Positions 8,448 to 15,574 of a stretch of DNA of 64,000 bases are shown one piece after another; positions within the stretch are counted from its first letter, which is position 1, and the number at the start of each line of letters is the position of its first letter. The DNA comes from Lentzea guizhouensis. Lineage in GTDB: Bacteria > Actinomycetota > Actinomycetes > Mycobacteriales > Pseudonocardiaceae. The notes under the pieces were generated by a model. It worked only from the letters and a program-made list of their open reading frames with translations. It did not search any database and was not told the DNA's origin. The stretch is from assembly GCF_001701025.1 (NCBI RefSeq), contig NZ_CP016793.1, forward strand, positions 4,092,001 to 4,156,000. Reading direction: 5' to 3'. Made by a program: the position numbers and the translations under genes.

Positions 8448-8930
8448 GTGACCGCACTCGATGAAGACTTCGGCTGGACGCTCGGCGTGGTCTTCCGCGC
8501 GTACGTCAAGGCCACGAACGCCGCGGTCGGCGACCTGCCCGGCGGCCACCGCGGCTACCAGATCCTCACCGCCGCGACCCGTGACCAGCCGGAGAGCCAG
8601 TCCGCGCTGTGCCAGCAGCTCGGAATCGACCGCACGGTCATGACCTACCTGCTCGACGACCTCGAACGCGCCTCGCTGGTGACCCGGCGGCCCGCGCCGG
8701 CCGACCGGCGCACCCGGCTGGTGGTGGCGACGGAGGTGGGGCGCACCCGGCTGGCCGAGCTCGACCTGCGGCTCTCCCACGCCGAGGCGCACGTGCTGTC
8801 GGGCCTGCCGGAGGGCGACCGGGAGACGTTCAAGGCGCTGCTCTGCCGGTTGGCCGGGCACGTCAACGAGCTCGACCCGGTGCCGAGCGCGTGCCAGGCC
8901 GTGCAGGACATCGCGGAGAGCAGGCCATGA
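8448..8930 (+). CDS. MarR-family transcriptional regulator
   Basis: A 160-residue winged-helix regulator. Helices around SQSALCQQLGIDRTVMTYLLDDLERASLVTRR form the DNA-reading HTH, and RRPAPADRRTRLVVATEVG is the wing, with the DxR signature of the family. The GTG start is set by the -10-like TACTAT seven bases upstream and by the family's usual N-terminal helix. It is divergent from the LLM-hemerythrin gene, the classic arrangement for autoregulation plus control of the neighbour, and overlaps a small membrane-protein gene downstream (ATGA). The ligand is unknown. Confidence 0.88.
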   Translation: MTALDEDFGWTLGVVFRAYVKATNAAVGDLPGGHRGYQILTAATRDQPESQSALCQQLGIDRTVMTYLLDDLERASLVTRRPAPADRRTRLVVATEVGRTRLAELDLRLSHAEAHVLSGLPEGDRETFKALLCRLAGHVNELDPVPSACQAVQDIAESRP

Positions 8931-9112
8931 CGGCGAAGGTGCTGTACGTCGCCATCGCGCTGCTGGTCGCCGTGGCCGGTGGGCTGGCCGCGGTGTGGTT
9001 CCGGCAGCGGGAAGGACATCACGGCTACTGGCTCTGGCTGGGCGGCGCGTGGGTGTTCGTGATCGTGGCGTTCATCGGTTTGCTGGTCTTCCGGAGCTTC
9101 GGTCTGCTGTAG
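8927..9112 (+). CDS. Small two-span membrane protein
   Basis: A 61-residue protein starting at the ATG that overlaps the MarR stop codon (ATGA). It has two hydrophobic segments, about residues 4-23 and 40-59, joined by a charged/aromatic loop with RQREGHHGYW. The translational overlap is the main reason to believe it. It resembles no family I can name. It may be the direct product controlled by the MarR protein. Confidence 0.6.
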   Translation: MTAKVLYVAIALLVAVAGGLAAVWFRQREGHHGYWLWLGGAWVFVIVAFIGLLVFRSFGLL

Positions 9113-9201
9113 TCCCGATTCCGGAAGATCAGCCGGCGTTCACCTCGGCGACGCGTTGGCCGTTCAGAATGCGCGCCTCCGAGCTCTCCGAGGAGGACCA
9201 C

Positions 9202-11376
9202 GTGGTCCGGTTGTGCACAGGCCTGGTGGCCTTCGTGTTGCTGGTGACGGCCGCGCCCGCCGCGGCGACGGCACCGGCGAGGTTCCAGCGCTTCGACACG
9301 ATGCCGGTGTTCCGCAACAGCTCCGCGGCCGAGCACACCGCCGCTGAGATCGCCGCCGCCACCGCGGACGGCAAACTGGTCGTCTACACCGACTCGCCCG
9401 CGCGCCGGATCGGTTTCGCCAGGCCGGGCCGCAAGATCACCCCCGACGGCGTGCTGGCGATGCCCGGCGAACCCACGTCGGTCGACATCCTCGGCGGCCT
9501 CGCGCTGGTCGCGGTCAACACCTCGAAGTCGTTCACCGAGCCGTCCGGCCTGCTCGTCGTCGTCGACCTGGCGCGGCGCACGATCGTGGCCACGCACGAG
9601 CTCGGCGGCCAGCCGGACTCGATCGACATCTCTAAGGACGGCCGGTACGCCGCCATCGCGATCGAGAACGAGCGCGACGAGGACGTGAACGAGGGCGAGA
9701 TCCCGCAGCTCCCCGCCGGTTACCTGCAGATCGTCGACCTCGTCGGCAAGCCGGACTCGTGGCAGCTGCGCGAGGTCTCGCTGACCGGCCTCGCCGAGGT
9801 CGCCCCGTCCGACCCCGAGCCCGAGTACGTGAGCATCAACGGCCGCAACCAGGTGGCCGTGACGTTGCAGGAGAACAACCACATCGCGGTCGTCGACCTG
9901 CGCTCCGGCCAGGTCCTGCGCCACTTCTCCGCCGGCACCGCCACCGTCGCGGGCGTCGACACCGAGGACGACGGCAAGATCGCGCCGACCGAGACCATCA
10001 CCGCCGCCCGCGAACCCGACGCCATCGCCTGGCTCGACGACCACACCCTCGCCACCGCCGACGAGGGCGACTACGCCGGCGGCTCCCGCACGTGGACGAT
10101 CTTCGACGCCACCTCCGGCCAGGTCGTGTTCTCCTCCGGCAACTCCCTGGAACAGGCCGCCGTCAAGCAGGGCCAGTACCCCGACGGCCGCTCGGACAAC
10201 AAGGGCGTCGAACCGGAAGGCCTCGCCGTGGCCACCTTCGGCCGCGACCGCTACGCCTTCGTGGGCCTGGAACGCGCCAACCTCGTCGCCGTCTACGACG
10301 TCAACAACCCCCGCAAGCCCCGCTTCCTCCAGGCCCTCCCGACCGGCGTCGCCCCAGAAGGCCTGCTGCCGATCCCCGCCACCGGCACCCTCGTGGTCAG
10401 CGCGGAGGAAGACTCCGACGGCATCCGCTCGTCCCTGACCGGCTACCGCCTCACCCGCACCCCGCTGGCCTTGTCGTTGCAGCGCAACCAGGGCACGCCC
10501 TCGATCACCTCCGACGGCATCGGCTTCGGCGCCCTGTCGGGCCTCTCCGGCATCCCCGGCAACGCCCGCGACGTCGTCGCCGTGACCGACGCCGCCTACA
10601 CCCCGACCCGCATCCTGACCATCGACACCCAGGCCGCCCCGGCCCGCGTTCGCCGTGAGTTGACGCTGACCAAGAACGGCGCCGGTGCCGGCTACGACGG
10701 CGAGGGCATCGCCGCCCGTCCCGGCGGCGGCTACTGGCTGGCCGTGGAGGGCGACGGCAAGAAGTCGCCGAACCTGCTGGTGGAAGTCGCCGCCTCGGGT
10801 GCCGTGGTCCGCGAGATCCCGCTGCCTGCCGCTGTGGCTTCCGCTGCGACCAGCAACGGCTTCGAAGGCGTGACGGTCGTCGGCCGCGGCCGTTCCGAGC
10901 AGGTCTGGCTCGCCGTCCAACGCGAGTGGAAGGCCGACCAGCCGGGCCAGGCCACCCTCGCCCGGTACACCCCGGCGACCGACTCGTGGGCGTTCGCCGC
11001 GTACCCGCTCGACGTTCCGCAGGCCGGCGCCTGGATCGGCCTGTCGGAGATCACCGCGCTGAACGACCGCACCCTGCTCGTGCTGGAACGCGACAACCAG
11101 CGCGGCGACGCGGCTCGTGTGAAGAAGGTCTACCGCGTCGACATCAGCCGCCTGACGCCGGTGCCGGCGGGCGTGGTGAAGCCGGTCGTGTCGAAGACGC
11201 TGGCTCGCGACCTGCTGCCGGCACTCGCGGCCGATGGCGCCGCGGTGCACGACAAGCCGGAGGGCCTGGCCGTGGTCGGGTCGTGGCCGGTGCAGCGGCT
11301 GGTCGGCGTGGTGGACAACGACGGCGTGGACGACGCGCCGGGCGAGTCGGTGTTCCTGCGCCTCGGCCGCATCTGA
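9202..11376 (+). CDS. Secreted phytase/esterase-like beta-propeller protein
   Basis: A 724-residue exported protein. The GTG at 9202 follows AGGAGG at 9191-9196 with a five-base gap and starts a clean signal peptide (VVRLCTGLVAFVLLVTAAPAAA). The N-terminal two thirds repeat blade-like segments (GGQPDSIDISKDGRYAAIAI, GVEPEGLAVATFGRDRYAFV), like the choice-of-anchor/YncE-type propellers. The C-terminal third (AGYDGEGIAARPGGGYWLAV, GFEGVTVVGRG, WIGLSEITAL) has the pattern of the esterase-like phytase family. Acidic clusters such as DTEDDGKIAPTET suggest calcium binding. Likely extracellular phosphate-ester hydrolysis, but activity is not proven by motif. A long perfect hairpin follows the stop. 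Confidence 0.75.
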   Translation: MVRLCTGLVAFVLLVTAAPAAATAPARFQRFDTMPVFRNSSAAEHTAAEIAAATADGKLVVYTDSPARRIGFARPGRKITPDGVLAMPGEPTSVDILGGLALVAVNTSKSFTEPSGLLVVVDLARRTIVATHELGGQPDSIDISKDGRYAAIAIENERDEDVNEGEIPQLPAGYLQIVDLVGKPDSWQLREVSLTGLAEVAPSDPEPEYVSINGRNQVAVTLQENNHIAVVDLRSGQVLRHFSAGTATVAGVDTEDDGKIAPTETITAAREPDAIAWLDDHTLATADEGDYAGGSRTWTIFDATSGQVVFSSGNSLEQAAVKQGQYPDGRSDNKGVEPEGLAVATFGRDRYAFVGLERANLVAVYDVNNPRKPRFLQALPTGVAPEGLLPIPATGTLVVSAEEDSDGIRSSLTGYRLTRTPLALSLQRNQGTPSITSDGIGFGALSGLSGIPGNARDVVAVTDAAYTPTRILTIDTQAAPARVRRELTLTKNGAGAGYDGEGIAARPGGGYWLAVEGDGKKSPNLLVEVAASGAVVREIPLPAAVASAATSNGFEGVTVVGRGRSEQVWLAVQREWKADQPGQATLARYTPATDSWAFAAYPLDVPQAGAWIGLSEITALNDRTLLVLERDNQRGDAARVKKVYRVDISRLTPVPAGVVKPVVSKTLARDLLPALAADGAAVHDKPEGLAVVGSWPVQRLVGVVDNDGVDDAPGESVFLRLGRI

Positions 11377-11384
11377 GTCCTGTT

Positions 11385-11423
11385 CCGCGCTCCGGTCGTG
11401 CTCGGCGCACGACCGGAGCGCGG
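11385..11423 (+). terminator. Long perfect hairpin after the phytase-like gene
   Basis: CCGCGCTCCGGTCGTG (11385-11400) pairs perfectly with CACGACCGGAGCGCGG (11408-11423) around a seven-base loop, nine bases past the stop. There is no U tract, which is common for actinomycete terminators. Confidence 0.65.
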
Positions 11424-11442
11424 CCTGGCAGGATGACCGGTC

Positions 11443-13110
11443 GTGGTCGTGACCAGGAGCGCGGTGCGGAAGCTGGCTGACGCGAAGTCGTTCGAGCGCG
11501 GTGAGAGGTACTTCGCGGCCGGCCAGGTCAAGCGGGTCACGCTGAACGGGTCGACGGTGAGCGCCACGGTCGACGGCACCCGCACCTACCGGGTGCGGCT
11601 CGATGTCACGCCGACGGGACTGAGCGGGCGCTGCTCCTGCCCGTACGGAATGGACGGAGCGTTCTGCAAGCACTGCGTCGCCGCTTCGCTGGCCTGGCTG
11701 GAGCAAGGCGGTGAGGTGGCGGAGTCACGGCAGAAGCCGTTGTCGGACAAGCGCTTGCGGTTGTTCCTGCGGGGCTGCGACCAGGAGTGGCTGATCGAGC
11801 AGCTGATGACGGCCGCGAAATCGGACCACCTGCTCCGCGCCCGGCTCGCCGCAGCCGCCGGGCACGGGGACGCGTTCGACGATCGGGACGTCCGAGAACG
11901 CCTGGAACGCGCCATCCACATCCACGACTTCGTGGACTACGCGGGTGCGTACGGCTACTTCGCGCACGTCGGCGATGCCCTGGACGAAGTCGAGAAGCTG
12001 GTGCACGGCGGGTTCGCCGATGCCGCGATCATCCTCGCCGAGCACGCCCTGGAACTGCTCGAATCCTCCGGTGAGCTGGTGGACGACTCCGACGGCGGGC
12101 TGTCCGACGCGATCGCCCGCGCGGAGGAGATCCACCTCGCGGCGTGCGAAGCCGGGTCACCGGACCCCGTGGAGCTGGCCGAACGTCTGCTCACGCGTGC
12201 GTTGGACAGCGCGTACGAGGTGTTCTTCGACGTGCTGCCCGACTACGAGGAGGTGCTCGGCCCGGCGGGCGTGGCGCGTTTGCGGGAACTCGTCGAGGAA
12301 GCGTGGCAGAAGCTGCCGTCGAAGAAACCGAACGACTACAGCGGCCGCCGCCTCGTCATCACCCACCTCATGGAGCAGCTGGCGGAGTCGGCGGGAGGCA
12401 CGAACGGGCTGGTGGAGGTGCTGGCGCGGGACGTGTCGAGTGCCTACGACGTGCTCCGCATCGCCGAGCGGCTGTGCGCCGACGGCCGTGACGACGAAGC
12501 GCTCACCTGGCTGGACCGCGGTCTCACCGACTTCGACCCCGACTCCCGCCTGCGCGACCTGGCGGCCGAGATCCACGTCCGTGCGGGTCGGCGAAATCAG
12601 GCGGGGGAGATGCTGTGGGCCAACTTCACCGCCCGCCCGACCCTGGACTCCTACCGCGCGCTTCGCCAGGTCACCGCCGAGGACTTCCCAGCCTGGCGGG
12701 AACGCGCGCTCGCCTTCCTCGCCGACGCACCACCCGCCGCAGCTCCGTGGTCGCGAGGCCGTTCGACGCTGGTGGAGATCCTGCTGGCCGAGGACGAGGT
12801 CGGCGCCGCCTGGCAGGCCGCCGTCGACGGTGGTTGTACGGACGGCCTGTGGCTCCGTCTGGCGCGCGCCCGTGCCGCAAGCCACCCGGCCGATGCCATC
12901 CCGGTCCTGCTCCGCGCCGCAGAGCAGGCGATCGAGCTCCGCAACCGCGACTCCTACCAGGTAGCTGCCCGCCTGCTGGTCGAGACGAAGGCGTTGTTCA
13001 CCCGCTGCGACCGCGCCGAGGACTTCCAGGAGCACATGGCCGCCGTTCGCCACGACCACCGCACGAAGTGGGCGCTTCGTCAGGAGCTCGACCGGGCACG
13101 GCTGCCCTGA
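11443..13110 (+). CDS. SWIM zinc-finger protein
   Basis: A 555-residue cytoplasmic protein. Near the N-terminus the SWIM finger CxC...CxH is complete: CSCPYGMDGAFCKHC, at about residues 66-80, preceded by the usual strand-rich lead (SFERGERYFAAGQVKRVTL). The rest is alpha-helical, TPR-like (EVLARDVSSAYDVLRIAERL, DALTWLDRGLTDFD style helices), as in other actinobacterial SWIM proteins. SWIM domains bind zinc and are thought to mediate nucleic-acid or protein contacts; no enzymatic domain is visible. The GTG start lies eight bases after CAGGAT, a -10-like element, consistent with a leaderless message. Confidence 0.82.
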   Translation: MVVTRSAVRKLADAKSFERGERYFAAGQVKRVTLNGSTVSATVDGTRTYRVRLDVTPTGLSGRCSCPYGMDGAFCKHCVAASLAWLEQGGEVAESRQKPLSDKRLRLFLRGCDQEWLIEQLMTAAKSDHLLRARLAAAAGHGDAFDDRDVRERLERAIHIHDFVDYAGAYGYFAHVGDALDEVEKLVHGGFADAAIILAEHALELLESSGELVDDSDGGLSDAIARAEEIHLAACEAGSPDPVELAERLLTRALDSAYEVFFDVLPDYEEVLGPAGVARLRELVEEAWQKLPSKKPNDYSGRRLVITHLMEQLAESAGGTNGLVEVLARDVSSAYDVLRIAERLCADGRDDEALTWLDRGLTDFDPDSRLRDLAAEIHVRAGRRNQAGEMLWANFTARPTLDSYRALRQVTAEDFPAWRERALAFLADAPPAAAPWSRGRSTLVEILLAEDEVGAAWQAAVDGGCTDGLWLRLARARAASHPADAIPVLLRAAEQAIELRNRDSYQVAARLLVETKALFTRCDRAEDFQEHMAAVRHDHRTKWALRQELDRARLP

Positions 13111-13135
13111 ACATCCCCTTCCCGGTCGTGCGGGA

Positions 13136-13927
13136 CTACGCCGGGTTCTCCGCGACGGCGAGGTAGTCCGTGTAGATCTGCGGCGAGCCCGAGAACGAGG
13201 CCAGCTGCTTCCACTCCTCGTACATCTGCTTGGTGTCGCGGTGGGCGGCCGCGAACTCCGCGGCCTCGCCGGTGGCGATGTCGGGCTCGGGGTAGAAGAC
13301 GTCCAGCGCGTCCAGGCTCGCGATCTCCATCATCATCACGTACTGGTCGAGGCGGTTGCCCCGCTCGCCCTTGAGCACGTGGAACCGCCAGTCCGGGTAG
13401 TCGTCGATCCGGTGGTGGTTCTCGGCGATGAAGCGGTCGAACATCTCCTCGGTCACACCGGCGCGCAACGCCAGGTTGTGGATCCCGATGACCCTGGCGA
13501 CGGGCTCCTCCCCAGGGCGGTCGCGGTAGCGGGGGCCGGGCGTGACCGTGCTCCGCGGGTTGTCGGCCAGCAGCCGGTAGTCGGTGAACAACGTCGGCAG
13601 CTCACCGAACGTGCCCAGCCGCCGCCATCGCGCCAGCACAGCCTCCGCCTCGGGGTGCCGCGCCCAGAACTGCCGGGCGAGCTCGGTCTGCTCACCCCGG
13701 GCTGTGACGTAGCGGTCGCGTTGCTCGGCGCTCTCGATCTCGTACAGCATCAGGTACTGCCCGGTCCGCTCTCCGCGCAACCCGCGCAGCAGAGTCCACC
13801 GCCACCCTGGGTACAAGGGCAGGTGAACGCCTTCACCACGCACGAAGGCCTCGAACTCCTCCGGCGTGACACCGGCCTCCGTGTCGATGGCGATGTACTG
13901 GAAGGTGAACACCGACGAGCGTCCCAT
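13136..13927 (-). CDS. Protein of two tandem dimeric alpha/beta-barrel-like repeats
   Basis: A 263-residue protein made of two similar halves of about 120 residues. GVTPEEFEAFV...YPGWRWTLLRGLRGERTGQYLMLYEIES in the first half aligns with GVTEEMFDRFI...YPDWRFHVLKGERGNRLDQYVMMMEIAS in the second, and both end in (T/Y)DYR/LA..(A/D)N. The size, the YPxWR(W/F) motif and the strand-helix pattern resemble NIPSNAP or EthD-type small barrels, but I cannot assign a family firmly. ATG 13927 is chosen over an earlier ATG because GAGGA lies nine bases upstream. It converges on the SWIM gene. Confidence 0.65.
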   Translation of the reverse strand: MGRSSVFTFQYIAIDTEAGVTPEEFEAFVRGEGVHLPLYPGWRWTLLRGLRGERTGQYLMLYEIESAEQRDRYVTARGEQTELARQFWARHPEAEAVLARWRRLGTFGELPTLFTDYRLLADNPRSTVTPGPRYRDRPGEEPVARVIGIHNLALRAGVTEEMFDRFIAENHHRIDDYPDWRFHVLKGERGNRLDQYVMMMEIASLDALDVFYPEPDIATGEAAEFAAAHRDTKQMYEEWKQLASFSGSPQIYTDYLAVAENPA

Positions 13928-14086
13928 TGCGTCCAATCCTCGGGCCAGGAAGGGGAACGCGCGTCCGACGAGCACGATTCCCCTGAACCACATCCTGCCA
14001 GCTCCAGAGAACGGGCCCTACCGGCGCAGCCGCGGACCAGGCGGTAATGCGGTCCACCTGCGGAAGGTGGGAGGAGCGGTGGGGGT

Positions 14087-14130
14087 CCGGGGGCTCGCCC
14101 CCGGCTGGGGTCTGGGGGCTCGGCCCCCAG
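14087..14130 (-). terminator. Two strong hairpins downstream of tRNA-Arg
   Basis: CCGGGGGCTCGCCCCCGG (14087-14104) and CTGGGGGCTCGGCCCCCAG (14112-14130) each fold into a near-perfect GC hairpin with a short loop. They lie 60-100 bases beyond the 3' end of the tRNA on its strand and may terminate it. G/C hairpin pairs of this style recur between actinomycete genes. Confidence 0.5.
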
Positions 14131-14191
14131 AAAACGCCCGAAGGCGACCCGGTTCGCGCTTTCCGCGAACACGAATCGCCCTCGACTGTGG

Positions 14192-14263
14192 TGCCCCCGG
14201 CAGGATTCGAACCTGCGCACCCGCCTCCGGAGGGCGGTGCTCTATCCCCTGAGCTACGGGGGC
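14192..14263 (-). tRNA. tRNA-Arg (anticodon CCG)
   Basis: The minus strand folds as a full cloverleaf of 72 bases: acceptor GCCCCCG pairing with CGGGGGC, D arm GCTC...GAGC, anticodon arm CCGCC-CTCCGGA-GGCGG with anticodon CCG (reads CGG Arg codons), T arm GCAGG-TTCGAAT-CCTGC, and discriminator A. The 3' CCA is not encoded. Confidence 0.95.
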
Positions 14264-14377
14264 GCTACCAACGTGAAAGATCCTAGCGCACTCCGGAGCC
14301 AACCCCTTACACCCACCCCCACGAACACCCGTCAGGTGGCCTCCGTCACGTCCGCCGCACCGCGGGAATACCTCCGA

Positions 14378-14404
14378 TTGCACTCATGCGCATGTCGCTA
14401 TATG
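14378..14404 (+). promoter_or_regulatory. CDF promoter with a palindrome in the spacer
   Basis: TTGCAC (14378-14383) and TATATG (14399-14404) are spaced 15 bases apart, and the ATG follows nine bases later, so the message is probably leaderless. A perfect 10-base palindrome CATGCGCATG (14385-14394) fills the spacer, where MerR- or ArsR-type metal sensors usually bind. Confidence 0.45.
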
Positions 14405-14413
14405 TTCCCAAGC

Positions 14414-15322
14414 ATGGGTTATGGGCACGGGCACGGATCAGCGTCCGCGAGCGGGCAGCACGCCGGCAAGCTGTGGGTCGCGTTCGGGATCGGCGCGGTC
14501 TTCATGGTGGTCGAGTTCGTCGTGGGGTTCGCGACGTCCTCGCTGGCACTGATCTCCGATGCCGCGCACATGCTCACCGACGTGCTCGGCGTCGGGATGG
14601 CGCTGGCCGCGATCCTCGTGGCCAGGAGGGCCAAGGCCGGGAAGAACCGGACGTTCGGGTTCTACCGGGCCGAGGTGCTGGCGGCGCTGGCCAACGCGGT
14701 GCTGTTGTTCGGGGTTGCCGGGTACGTGATCTACGAGGCGGTCGGCCGGTTCCAGGAGCCGCCGGCGGTGTCGGGGTGGCCGGTGCTGATCGCGGCGAGC
14801 CTCGGGCTGGCCGCCAACCTGGTGTCCTTCAGCGTGCTCAAGGAAGGCGCGAAGGAGAGCATCAACGTCAGGGGTGCGTACCTGGAGGTCTTGGCGGACC
14901 TCATCGGGTCGATCGGCGTGCTCGTCAGTGCGCTCGTGACCATCACGACCGGGTGGAAGTACGCGGACCCGATCATGGGTGTGCTGATCGGTGTTTGGGT
15001 GTTGCCGCGGACGTACTCGTTGGCCAAGAACGCCTTGCACATCCTGTTCCAGCACGCGCCGGAGCGGTTGGACGTCACGGAGGTGCAGGAGGCACTGGCG
15101 CAGCTGCCCGGCGTCACCGAGGCGCACGACCTGCACGTGTGGACGCTCACCAGCGGGATGGAGGTGGCGTCGGCGCACCTCACGACGGCGCCGGACGCCG
15201 ATCACGAGAGCGTGCTCAAGGCGGCCCAAACCCTTCTCAGGGCCGAGTACCACATCGAGCACGCCACGTTGCAGGTCGAGGGTGGCTCGTCAGCGCAGCG
15301 GTGCCGCGAGCTTTCCTGGTGA
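14414..15322 (+). CDS. Cation diffusion facilitator (CDF) metal/H+ antiporter
   Basis: A 302-residue CDF transporter that exports divalent metal, probably zinc, cobalt or cadmium, in exchange for protons. It has a His-rich N-terminus (MGYGHGHG), six membrane spans, and a cytoplasmic ferredoxin-like tail from about residue 205 (VQEALAQLPGVTEAHDLHVW). The metal site uses SDAAHMLTD in span 2 (His and Asp). Span 5 has LEVLADLIGS, where many zinc CDFs have HxxxD; the Glu in the His place may alter selectivity. ATG 14414 sits nine bases after a -10; an ATG 12 bases upstream in frame overlaps that -10 and is less likely. Confidence 0.9.
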   Translation: MGYGHGHGSASASGQHAGKLWVAFGIGAVFMVVEFVVGFATSSLALISDAAHMLTDVLGVGMALAAILVARRAKAGKNRTFGFYRAEVLAALANAVLLFGVAGYVIYEAVGRFQEPPAVSGWPVLIAASLGLAANLVSFSVLKEGAKESINVRGAYLEVLADLIGSIGVLVSALVTITTGWKYADPIMGVLIGVWVLPRTYSLAKNALHILFQHAPERLDVTEVQEALAQLPGVTEAHDLHVWTLTSGMEVASAHLTTAPDADHESVLKAAQTLLRAEYHIEHATLQVEGGSSAQRCRELSW

Positions 15323-15523
15323 GCTGACCGGCAGGGAGCGCACGGCGTCCTTGGTGGACGGGATGCCGGTTCGTGACGGAACTGGCTTGCGCTGTTCCGG
15401 TACCGAGACCCACGTCCTGCCTTGGGCGAACGGCACCACAGCGACCTCCCCGAACTGCTCCAACGAATCGTGAGAATCCCACCGCGAAACCTACCGCACC
15501 GGAAAGATCCGTTCAGGTGAACG

Positions 15524-15560
15524 GAGAAGACCGCGCTCCGTGACGGAACGCGGTCTTCTC
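15524..15560. terminator. Bidirectional hairpin between CDF and GH92 genes
   Basis: GAGAAGACCGCG (15524-15535) pairs perfectly with CGCGGTCTTCTC (15549-15560). It lies between the two convergent genes, and the rest of the 252-base gap (15323-15574) shows no gene or other signal. Confidence 0.7.
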
Positions 15561-15574
15561 ACCTCAGCCGGGCG

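Noticed and set aside
9025..11706. An 893-codon frame antisense to the phytase-like gene
   Set aside because: Shadow frame with Arg/Asp/Gly/Val-biased content and no domain; the plus strand has a signal peptide and a ribosome site.
14018..14383. Minus-strand frame reading PVAQGIEHRPPEAGAQVRIL and a plus-strand frame (14047-14286) reading PPAGFEPAHPPPEGGALSPE
   Set aside because: Both are translations of the tRNA-Arg gene, a well-known false annotation in bacterial genomes.
14991..15473. A 160-codon plus-strand frame over the end of the CDF gene and into the gap
   Set aside because: Arg/Thr/Ser-rich shadow frame of the CDF gene with no ribosome site.
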